64,000 nt of DNA from Calliphora vicina (lineage: Eukaryota > Arthropoda > Insecta > Diptera > Calliphoridae), in the NCBI RefSeq assembly GCF_958450345.1, contig NC_088780.1:114960226-115024225 (forward strand), written 5' to 3'. Below the pieces are notes generated by a model. That model made no database searches, had not been told where the DNA came from, and worked only from the letters and a program-made list of their open reading frames with translations. The position numbers were made by a program, and so were the translations under genes. Position 1 is the stretch's first letter; the number at the start of each line of letters is the position of its first letter. This document shows positions 56,072 through 64,000 of the stretch, in pieces.

Positions 56072-57604
56072 GTAAATATTAGAGTATTCATTCGACTAAT
56101 GATCGTTCGATTAATCGAATAATTTCTTACGAATAATTATTCGAACAATTTAAAAATGGCCATTTTCGAATAACGAATAATTCGAACAATTTTATGTAGA
56201 ATAATCGAATAAAACGATTAAATGTTCATATATATTTAAATTTTTTAAATTGCTTAAAATTTTTCGTAATTTCAAATTTAAATAAGTAATAATGACTCAC
56301 AATAAGAAGTTACAATTCTAAAAACAAATATTTCAAAATTTTTAACTTAGGACTTGTACCAATGAAAATAAAAGGTACGGAATAAAATATTTGTTATTTA
56401 GCTGGCGAAATATTAGAAGAATCGCAATTAATAATCAAAATATTAACTTAGATTAAAGTGGAGTTGAATGTGATGGAGAATGTGATTTTGAAACGGTCGT
56501 CGAAAGTGATATTGAGGATGACATTTATAATGATTATAATGAAATAGATGAAGGCCGTGATTAACCGCGTACGTAAGTGTTGCAAAATATTTAATAAATC
56601 GAATGATAAACACAAATATTGCAAACTAACGTTTTGTTGCGTCTATACATGATTTTGAACATCGTTGAACATCTTTGTCTAACATGGTAATAACTTTTTG
56701 CATATTTGTAAATGCATCAATCATGCAATGCCTGACTTCAAAATAGCCACGTTCACTGACAGTGATATCAAACTTTGGACAGATTCCCTTTATTGTGTAA
56801 TTCCCCAAGACCACTTTATTAAGCAAAGATTCGGTAACGTTGATAGAGCTTGATGAATAATACAATTTGTTATAAATAATTTAGAAATACTGAATATCGC
56901 TACCTTAATATAGAAAGGCCCTAACTAACATTTTCATTACTTTAGAGGAGAAGGAAACAACTTAATAAAACTTAAAGTTCTATAGTTGCAATTTTTTTAA
57001 CACAGACTTTTATGAAATAGTGGTGTTTTACGGGATTATCTATTGAGGTATACAAAAAACTAACTTTTGGGAAAAAACGAGTTAGGGCGTTTCTATATTA
57101 AGGTAATTAATTTACTAAAGAATTAGTTACTCAATTTAAAAATCGAATTAATGAACGACATAAAAAAGTTCTTAATACGTTTATATTGTATTTGAATTCA
57201 GGATCATGTTCAACTAGCTCAAATTTTTTAAAGCATAGCTGCAAACCGAAAATAAAGGGTTTGCTAGTCAATTGTTTTGTAGATTGTTCGGGTGGGAATC
57301 TGATCAGAATATTTCTGTTGAAAATTTAATGATGGACTTTTTTTTCGAATGTTTTTTAACATTATTAATACCTGAATTGTTAACCTTAACGTTATTTTTT
57401 GTTTTTGTTTAACAATAAAATATTAAAAAACCGACATCAAAACTTCATTCTTTACTTTTTTAAAAAGAATTTAATTATTCGAATAATTCGATTAATTTTA
57501 AACGTGTGATCGAATTATTCGAACAAGTTAAAATCTCTTATTCGATTTATTCGTTTTATTCGAACAAGAGAAAAATCGAATAATTCGAATACCCTAGTAA
57601 ATAT
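56072..57604. mobile_element. hAT-like element, 1.5 kb, GTAAATAT duplication
   Basis: The element 56080-57596 starts TAGAGTATTCATTCGACTAA and ends TCGAATAATTCGAATACCCTA. Exact GTAAATAT flanks (56072-56079 and 57597-57604) fit nTnnnnAn. Subterminal regions of about 150 bp are full of ATTCGAAT and TCGAATAATTCGA words in both orientations. The right terminus matches that of 17116-18171. A smaller TIR element (56901-57105) is nested inside. An acidic plus-strand scrap (56466-56565, FETVVESDIEDDIYNDYNEI) and a 79-codon minus frame (56626-56865) could be relics of its genes but carry no hAT signature. Confidence 0.85.
56901..57105. mobile_element. 205-bp TIR element TACCTTAATATAGAAA
   Basis: TACCTTAATATAGAAAGGCC (56901) faces GGGCGTTTCTATATTAAGGTA (57085-57105), with CTAACT/AGTTAG continuing the match. 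The same ends bound the longer coding element at 61810-63176, so this is its short derivative, nested in the hAT-like element. Confidence 0.85.
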
Positions 57605-57743
57605 ACATATGCGTCATATTCAATTAGCTAAAATTTTTAAACAAATCAAAAAGTATTTTTTTTAATTTAAATTGCATGCGCTACTTTTGAATGGGCTACT
57701 TTATATGAGCTTAATTAATTTATTGATGAAACTCCTTTATAAA

Positions 57744-58070
57744 GGGTGTTTTTTAAGACTGATTGAACTTCAAATTGTAAAAAATAACAGTAAAAATAAT
57801 AGTAAATTTTAATCCAAATTATTTTTTCATTCGAATGATCAAAATATGGCATTTACATTTGAAATTGATTTCGGGCATATGGCCACCGAGGCTGTTAGGC
57901 TCTGTTAGGAAAGCCACTTTTTCGGTTATTGCTGGTCGTGGGTCACGAATAACACAAATAATGTTTTCCGCCAAGGCGTTAATTGTTGCTGGTTTATCAG
58001 CATAAACCAGTGACTTCATGTGGCCCCATAGGAAATAATCGAGAGGTGTGAACTTTTTGAATAAATCTAT
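57744..58070 (-). pseudogene. Mariner-like transposase C terminus, copy 1
   Basis: Read from about 58050, FTPLDYFLWGHMKSLVYADK is followed by INALAENIICVIRDPRPAIT and, after a small shift, GGHMPEINFK. 'TPLDYFLWG-MKS--Y--KP-TI-AL--NI' is the region around and after the third catalytic Asp of mariner-like insect transposases. The element end AAAGGGTGTTTTTTAAGACT lies at 57740-57760. Upstream there is no catalytic core; the 5' untranslated-type sequence (GTTTGTGTTTGACAGCC at 58200) follows at once, which marks an internally deleted element. The same deletion is seen in copy 2. Confidence 0.75.
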
Positions 58071-58689
58071 TTTTCAAGATACGAGGATGGGTCTATAAGT
58101 CCGCGGCTTTTAGAATTTCCTGGCTCTTAACTCAAAGGGCAACACTGCTCCTGTGAACAAGCATCTCTCAGTCAAAATTTGAACAAAATGCGTCATTTAG
58201 TTTGTGTTTGACAGCCTTTAAGGTCTACATCGTTACTTGAGGAGAAATTGGAAAAAGTGGATTTCGTCTGCTCATTAAATATTATTGTGGTGGAGTTCGA
58301 ACGTGACAGTCATAAAAGAAGCACGTTTAGCAGACATCAACTTAATAAATTGTATTTGCTAAATTATCTCTTTATTTTCTATATAAATTTCTTTTTGTTT
58401 CAAAAAATAAAAAAAGAATAACGGCCGTATGCATACAAATTTAAAAGAGGTTTATACCAATTATAAGCTAATTTTTATAAAGTTGTATTCATAAATGATT
58501 AATAGCTTAAAATACCTTTGATAATTGTACAAATTTTAAAGTTAGTTCGACCTTACTTTAAACCTATTATAAGTGTTCTTTTTACATTTTATCTTGAAAA
58601 AAGAAAATTTTATAGATAAATATTTATGAATTTGGAGTAAAAGACCATACTATTGCAATTGCTAAACACAATTTTAACTCTATAGTAGT

Positions 58690-59440
58690 ATGATATGATT
58701 TTGTTTGATATCACTTATTACATCACATCATGTATCAGATTTTTACAATATTTACACGGGTTTTGCTAGCCCCATTCGGGATAATGTTTCATTTGGTCAA
58801 ATCTTATAATATCCACAGGATTATTGGATCTTTTTTGTACAGAAATTCCGGTGGTTGGATTTACATATAGATGCATGCTAATGAGGTTGCATTTAGACAA
58901 AAAACGATTTGCCATTTGAGGTGCAAAAAAATTCAGAAATAATTGTTGCTCCTCAAATGGCAAATCGTTTTTTGTCTAAATGCTACCTCGTTCACAAGCA
59001 GCTGTATGTAAGCTTTGCGCCATACAATACTTTTAAATTCAGCAGAATCATTTCTGATATTCGACAATTATAACAAGGATTAGAATAGCGTTTTTTTGGC
59101 TGAAAGTAGTTGTAATATAGTTGTGAAACCACCAGCAGATGGAACTACTTGTGGTCTTAAGACTTCTATAAATGGTAACGGCGATCGCGATTTGCTTTTA
59201 ACGATGCTATTTGAGAGTATTGTAGTACTGAATTAATTTCTGTAAATTTTAAAGTAGTTCCATCTTGTATTAATTTCGTTTAAACTGGAACTGTTATCTA
59301 CTGCTATAATTGCACTATCTTCTGGCATAATTTCATTGCATTGATAATCTGGATATTCAATTTCGTCGAAATCTTCATCGGTATCTTCTAAATCATCATA
59401 ATTTTAGTTTGACTCCATCAAATCGACTAAACGAGGAGTT
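58690..59440 (-). pseudogene. Possible piggyBac-like relic
   Basis: The minus strand opens near 59420 with an acidic stretch (DDLEDTDEDFDEIEYPDYQC). It passes through uncertain blocks (PFIEVLRPQVVPSAGGFTTI) and ends with NNPVDIIRFDQMKHYPEWG and NPCKYCKN. The last words recall the 'R-D---H-P------C--C' entry into the Cys-rich tail of piggyBac-type transposases, and acidic N termini are common there. The DDE core is not recognisable, stops are frequent, and a hairpin interrupts the frame at 58883-58989. Another DNA-transposon family is possible. Confidence 0.3.
58883..58989. repeat. 39-bp hairpin stem with one mismatch
   Basis: Arms 58883-58921 and 58951-58989 are inverted copies with a single T/A mismatch (GAGGTTGCATTTAGACAAAA / TTTTGTCTAAATGCTACCTC ends), around a 29-base loop. 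It lies inside the decayed frame above, so it looks like a local inverted duplication. Confidence 0.95.
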
Positions 59441-59600
59441 CAATTTTTTAATTTTTTTGTGTTGACATCTTAGAAAATTTTTCTAACTTCTTAGTAAAGA
59501 AGACTAAACAGAATAGCAATTCCGTTATATTTGTATAAAAACACGCAAATATGTTGTAACAAACTCATAATAAAGGATCAGGATCAAATTCTTAATTCAA

Positions 59601-60650
59601 TTGACTTACTTTGAATCAAGTCATACCCATAAATATATTGAAGCTGATAGTATTACTCCCATAGACGTTAATAGATTTTTGCGCACAAAATTCACTACTG
59701 TAAATGGCCTACAACAAGGAACAGTAAACGCTACAATTCATTTTAATTTATATATTTTGGATCTTTCGAAACAAGTTAGTAATAACATTGTTGCATTTGC
59801 AAATTCTACAAAATAATGAAAAGTTACAACATTTATTTCAAATAGTAGAAAATTATGGCAATGATGGAAAATTAAAATAAATATTGACAAATGCGAGACT
59901 ATTTTATTGCGCCCACCTGTTGGAAAATGCAATTATTATATAAGAAAACACTCGAATGAATTATGTAAGCAAGCAAATGGTAAAATATTTAGGCATTTAG
60001 ACGACTGAGGCGATTGGAAACACTGGATCTGGCCAGATAATCATTTTAACGAGCACTCATTTTAGACATTTCATCGGCAATAATAGTTTTAGTTTGGTTA
60101 AGATTTTAATACTAATTGTTAATTTCTCAAAAGAAAGATTGAATAAAGAAAAACATTACAAAATAAAAATTTTGATAAATTTCTGTATTACAACAAATAC
60201 ATCGATCTACAAATAACAATGGCAAGATAAACTTTTTTTTGTACAGAAAAATATTTTATTCTAAATATATAAACCCTTCGGTTAAAATAATCTTATACGA
60301 ATCCATAATTAGACCAATACTAATATATGGCTGCCAAATTTGGCACTATAGTATTCGAAAAACGGAAAGCTTTCATAAGAAAGTGCCTTCATGTACCTCA
60401 CTCTTCAGGTCATCTGACATTGAATTTAAAAAAAAATACATCTCTAACAGGATTCTATATGATGTTTCAAAAATAAGTAGAATATCTAATATCATAATTC
60501 ATCTAAAAAGAAACCATATTTTAAAATACTTGTTAAATAACCTTGTTATGGCCCCCTATTATGTAAGTGATGAAAATACATCGATGTATCTCGAAAAAAC
60601 GGGTATGTGCCTCCGGAAGCATTTTTATATCTAGATTATTATACCATATT
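59601..60650 (+). pseudogene. Non-LTR retrotransposon reverse transcriptase, jockey-like
   Basis: Plus-strand blocks follow a reverse transcriptase. RFLRTKFTTVNGLQQGTVNA-TIHFNLYILDL is motif 4/B ('G-QQG---S-ILFN-Y--DL'). VSNNIVAFANSTK is the catalytic motif, where the usual FADD has become FANS, so the enzyme would be dead. KINIDKCETILLRPPV follows. After a decayed stretch with stops (about 59960-60230) comes the thumb region FYSKYINPSVKIILYESIIR, PILIYGCQIW and later FKKKYISNRILYDVSKISRI, ending near 60634. The style is that of jockey-superfamily elements of flies. No endonuclease domain, palm start or poly-A tail could be seen. The 5' truncation is usual for such insertions. Confidence 0.85.
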
Positions 60651-60744
60651 TATTAGAGAGCCAATTGCAATGCAATAAACTGCAATCAAATTACAGAGGT
60701 GAATAAAAGTATGGTGCTTGACCGACTGAGAACATTTTTCTTTT

Positions 60745-60870
60745 ATAATTTCAATAATTTATTTTCGTGAATGATTTTCGGAAGAGGGCCTAATATGTGA
60801 GCTATGACTAATTTTGGATCTATCGCCATGAAATTAGGTCATGTGATTTGTGTATATTTATATGAAACGA
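60745..60870 (+). repeat. Family A fragment
   Basis: ATGATTTTCGGAAGAGGGCC, then GAGCTATGACTAATTTTGGA and CCATGAAATTAGGTCATGTG match 38215-38300. Confidence 0.8.
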
Positions 60871-61273
60871 ATTTCTGTTGACTTTTCCTTTAAAGTTAGT
60901 GTTTTATTTTTGGTTTATTATTTAAAAACATGGCATTTGGTAGTAATGACAGTGCAAAATGTGAATCAAGGAGTGAATAACAAAACATTCGAGGTAAAAT
61001 AAAGACATTTAGTTTTTGTTATTGCGTAAAAAAAATTAATCCAGATTGTAAAGGTAAACATTATAAATTGTCCGAAATACATATATGATTACGAAGCGGG
61101 CACACGGATTTACTTATGACAGCTAATATTAGAGAATAAAGGTAAATTTAAAAGTACACGTAGGTAAAAAAATATAAATTCATTATTGGTGTTGCATAAT
61201 TTAAAATCGGTAACGGTTTCCAGGCACCAAAAAATTTTCCACTTTTTGTAAGTATATGTATTTAGCTAAAAAA
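60871..61273. other. Spacer before duplication copy 2
   Basis: No repeat match or supported frame. Confidence 0.45.
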
Positions 61274-61578
61274 TCAGTGATAATTAAAATCCTCCCTTTC
61301 AATTTAAATTACCCTCGAAAATAATTTATTTTCAATCTGTTTGAAAATCTATTAAATTTTAGTACTTTAAAAACATAAATACTTATTAATTTAAAACTTT
61401 TATTTGATTTAAAATATACACACACATATTACACATACATATGTATATACTCGTACAATTAAATAATAAAAATTAAAATCAAAAGTTGACATTGTTACCA
61501 CAGCAAATATTATTCAACTTCAAAGCGAAATCCAAATGAAAATAATTATTTCAAAGAAATCAAACAAAATATTTACAT

Positions 61579-61800
61579 TAGGCTGGGTCGAATTGTATGG
61601 ACTATCAAAAAGTAAAACATCGTAGTAGAAACGCAATCTACGAAAAATTCTAAGAAAGTTTCCTCAAGAAACCATACGTCTAAAATCAAATCCTATCTTG
61701 TGCATTTCGTCTTTTTTCCAATAAAAATACTGAAATATCATTGGATAAAAGAACGCGTTTCTGATATACGATTTTTCGTGAATAAATTCGACCCATCCTA
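61579..61800. mobile_element. 222-bp TIR element TAGGCTGGGTCGAATT
   Basis: The ends TAGGCTGGGTCGAATTG and AAATTCGACCCATCCTA are inverted over about 15 bp with one mismatch. There is no coding content. It abuts the next element within about 10 bp. Confidence 0.7.
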
Positions 61801-61809
61801 ATATACCGC

Positions 61810-63176
61810 TACTTTAATTAGAAACGCCCTAACTAACGTTTTCCTTACTTTACAGGAGAAGCAAAAAAAAACTTAAAGTTTTGTAGATTCGATTTTCTTT
61901 TTAACACAGATTTTTATTATGGTCTTCCACCAATTTAATATTGTGGCATTTTCTTAAATTTTTGATTTTTTTATAAAATGTTTTTATATAGAGCTTTTTG
62001 TGGGTTAATTTATTGCAATTTAGGGCTTTTTATTATAAGTTTAAATAATTATGAATATGTATTTAAAACATCTTTTTAAAAATAAAAAAAATAAGGACAA
62101 ACGAAAAATATAGTGAAATAAAAATAAGTATCACATTTTGTAAAGTAAACTATCATAAAAATGCTGACAATCGGAAGGATAAACTTTTTTAAATATTGTA
62201 AGTGTTCCCATTTTTTTATTTATTGCAATTCTTTGTTTTTAAAGGTAACTAGGAGGTACCCAGATACAGTTTTTTAGTTTTCTTTCTACAATAGTGCGAA
62301 TCCATTTTTGGGAGCTCACCTAGCCATTTCTTTAGAAAGTCACATTTTTCTTTCACTGTGTTTCGTTTAGATTGGATGCGCAGATTTGAAGCTTTTTCGG
62401 GACTAATTTGTGTGCCATGCTTATCACTATTATTAACCCAACTACGAACCAACTTCTTGTTTAATCCCAATGTTGAGAGAAACATGTTACGGCATACTTG
62501 TAAACGGTTTGAATCAGTTCTGAAAAAATATAATATTGATTTGGATCGTATCGTATTTTCAGAACATCTTTTCTTTTCTATGAAGCTAACAAGGCTGGTA
62601 ACATATAAACACTTTTGTTCCCAGGAAATCTCCTAAAACAATTTGAAAATAACTTTCCGTACACATTCTGTAAAAGCTGAACAATGCCTTAAGGTGCTTT
62701 TCTCACAGAATCGTGACGAGCAACGTTCTTGCATATTCTTTACCTTTCATTCGATTTGTTTTATTGATATTTTGCTGCCACTCTGATGTGTTTGCTTTAT
62801 TCTTCCTTTTCGAAGTGCATTCATCAGATATTTCAGTCATAATTTCAATGCTAATGCATTATACAATTGATTCAATTTTCACAAAAATGAGCACTAAATG
62901 AGGACGTAATATAAAATACAGATTTTTAAAAATTAAATAAATTCAACTCCTACTATGTATGAGTATGAGCCAATACTTAGCATTGAGTAAGTAGTGAGTT
63001 AGGGCTTTTTTAAAAAAAAATTACTAAAATGATTTAGGGCTTTTTGTAACCGCTTGTATTTTCGGTCGGAGTACTCTAATTTTTTTATCAATGGTGTATT
63101 AGGGGATTATCTATCGAAGTATGCAAAAAAATCAATTTTTGAAAAAAACGAGTTCGGGCCTTTTTATATTAAGGTA
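61810..63176 (-). mobile_element. 1.37-kb DNA element with TACCTTAATATAG-type ends
   Basis: The left end TACTTTAATTAGAAACGCCC then TAACTAACG and the right end CGGGCCTTTTTATATTAAGGTA are inverted and match the 205-bp element at 56901-57105. It encodes a decayed protein on the minus strand (62249-62840), so it is a longer relative of that short copy. Confidence 0.75.
62249..62840 (-). pseudogene. Transposon protein of insect 'HYCRK' type, broken
   Basis: The minus-strand ATG at 62840 gives SKRKNKANTSEWQQNINKTN then MKGKEY. After a shift come RFCEKSTLRHCSAFTECVRK, a stop, ISWEQKCLYVTSLVSF, FFRTDSNRLQVCRNMFLSTLG and LNKKLVRSW, and finally WLGELPKMDSHYCRKKTKKL. The order 'W--N--K--R--G--Y', 'C---C', 'VC--MFL-TLG' and 'P---SHYCRK' is familiar from many uncharacterised insect transposon-encoded proteins, presumed DDE transposases. 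I cannot name the superfamily with confidence. The catalytic region that should follow is absent, so only about the first 190 residues remain. The flanking TIRs at 61810 and 63176 support a transposon origin. Confidence 0.6.
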
Positions 63177-63498
63177 ACGATACATACAACGTTACAATTA
63201 CATTTAATTGTATGTACATGTTTTTTTTGTTTTGTTACGTAGTAAACACTTGTATGAGTAAAATTCAATTAGTGAAAAAATCTAAATTTGATCATATAAA
63301 CAGTGACAATGAATTTATTTCATGCGAAAAAAATACAACTGGCAAAAAAAAATAACCCATTTGATGTATATGCGCCATATTCAATTAGCTAAAATATGTA
63401 AACAAATCAAAAAGTTATTTTTTTATTTAAATTGGTGTGCGCTAATTTTGAAAGGGATTTTATATTAGCTTAATTAATTTATTGATAAAACTCCTTTA

Positions 63499-63870
63499 TA
63501 AAGGGTGTTTTTAAGACTGGTAGAACTTGAAATTTTTAAAAATAATACAAAAAAGTAAATTTTAATCTAAAATATTTTTTTATTCGAATGATCAATACAT
63601 GGCAATAACATTTGAAAATGATTTCGGGCATATGGCCACCGCGGCAGTTATTAACGATGCACCTTCTGGACGTCTTCTGGGACACTTTTTCGGGCATTGT
63701 CGGTCGTAGGTCACGAATAACACGAATAATGTTGGCCTCCAAGGCATCAATTGTTGCTGGTTTATCAGCATAAATCAGTGACTTCATGTGGCCCCATAGG
63801 AAATAATCGGGAGGTGTGAAATGTTCGAATGAATAATGTTAAAAATACGAGATTGGCTCAATAAGTCCGC
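63499..63870 (-). pseudogene. Mariner-like transposase C terminus, copy 2
   Basis: This is the duplicate of 57744-58070. MKSLIYADKPATIDALEANI, RVIRDLRPTMPEKVS, CIVNNCRGGHMPEIIFK run to the stop. It is better preserved than copy 1, with the VSQKTSRRCIVNNC portion intact. The element end AAAGGGTGTTTTTAAGACTG is at 63499. Upstream the same internal deletion is present, so the deletion predates the duplication. Confidence 0.8.
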
Positions 63871-64000
63871 GACTTTTAGAATTTCCCGGTTCTTAACTGA
63901 AAGGGCAGCAGGTAGTAAAATTTCACCAAGATGCGTCATTAAGTTTGTGTTTGACAGCCATTGATAGCGGTTTAACTGGTTATTTGAGGAGAAATTGAAA

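Larger units (their letters stand above)
55575..58350. repeat. Segmental duplication, copy 1
   Basis: 55575-56071 and 57597-58350 match 61274-61575 and 63200-64000 in the same order and orientation (TTTCAATCTGTTTGAAAATC; AAGCGAAATCCAAATGAAAA; GTAAACACTTGTATGAGTAA; CTCCTTTATAAAGGGTGTTT). Identity is about 85-92% by eye. This copy holds the hAT-like element at 56080-57596, which copy 2 lacks. Confidence 0.9.
61274..64000. repeat. Segmental duplication, copy 2 (runs off window)
   Basis: The counterpart of 55575-58350. The duplicated sequence is split by 1.6 kb of inserted elements (61579-63176) absent from copy 1. Beyond that it matches again through the mariner-like relic to the end of the window. 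Confidence 0.9.

Noticed and set aside
1..64000. CRISPR array, tRNA or rRNA genes, bacterial operons
   Set aside because: Short direct repeats present are minisatellites or transposon parts; no cloverleaf with A and B boxes, no rRNA wording, and gene structure is eukaryotic.

Overview
The window is a stretch of very AT-rich dipteran nuclear DNA. The density and kinds of DNA transposons, the small introns, and the repeats that end in an A/T-rich 'GGTGTAGGGTATAAAA'-type tail point to a calyptrate fly (blow fly or house fly group), but the species cannot be fixed from sequence alone. No intact protein-coding gene, rRNA, tRNA or CRISPR array was found. Almost every long open frame is a chance frame or the debris of a transposase. 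The only credible host-gene trace is a pair of very small exons at 47217-47265 and 47321-47366 on the + strand, with good splice sites and a joined open frame. They suggest that at least part of the window lies in a large host-gene intron. A second, weaker exon candidate lies at 35094-35162.

Layout. 0-6 kb: tandem repeats, a decayed Tc1-like transposase (1094-1716), foldback-type minisatellites built from a TGAAATAACTCCCAA-like unit (2.1-3.6 kb), a TIR element (3854-4911) and a scrap of mariner-like transposase (5.75 kb). 6.6-8.8 kb: a nearly perfect 2.1-kb palindrome bounded by an 8-bp duplication, with half-copies at 25.4 and 30.4 kb. 9-12 kb: unidentified coding remnants inside and beside a TIR-bounded segment, then a Helitron-like 3' end. 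12.5-19 kb: stacked non-autonomous elements, several with 8-bp target duplications. 19.5-21.7 kb: a composite repeat holding a broken mauritiana-type mariner on the - strand. 22-36 kb: mostly AT-rich DNA without recognisable genes, plus small TIR elements and fragments of a long dispersed repeat ('family A'). 36-46 kb: more family A, an internally deleted mariner-like element, tandem duplications and small TIR elements. 47-50 kb: the microexons, a repeat ('family D') split by a 'family B' insertion, and a Tc1-like element with TIRs and TA flanks. 51-54.5 kb: a piggyBac element with a broken transposase and repeated GGGAATTCCC-type subterminal motifs, nested in an older TIR element. 55-64 kb: a direct segmental duplication (55.6-58.3 kb and 61.3-64 kb), each copy carrying different insertions, separated by a non-LTR reverse transcriptase relic and a possible second piggyBac relic.

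Five elements have exact 8-bp target duplications that all fit the hAT preference nTnnnnAn (ATGGTCAC, GTATTTAC, GTACTTAC, GTGTAAAC, GTAAATAT). This is the strongest unifying signal: the region is a graveyard of several hAT-like non-autonomous families. Nothing here forms an operon or pathway. The interactions are nesting, capture and duplication of mobile DNA.
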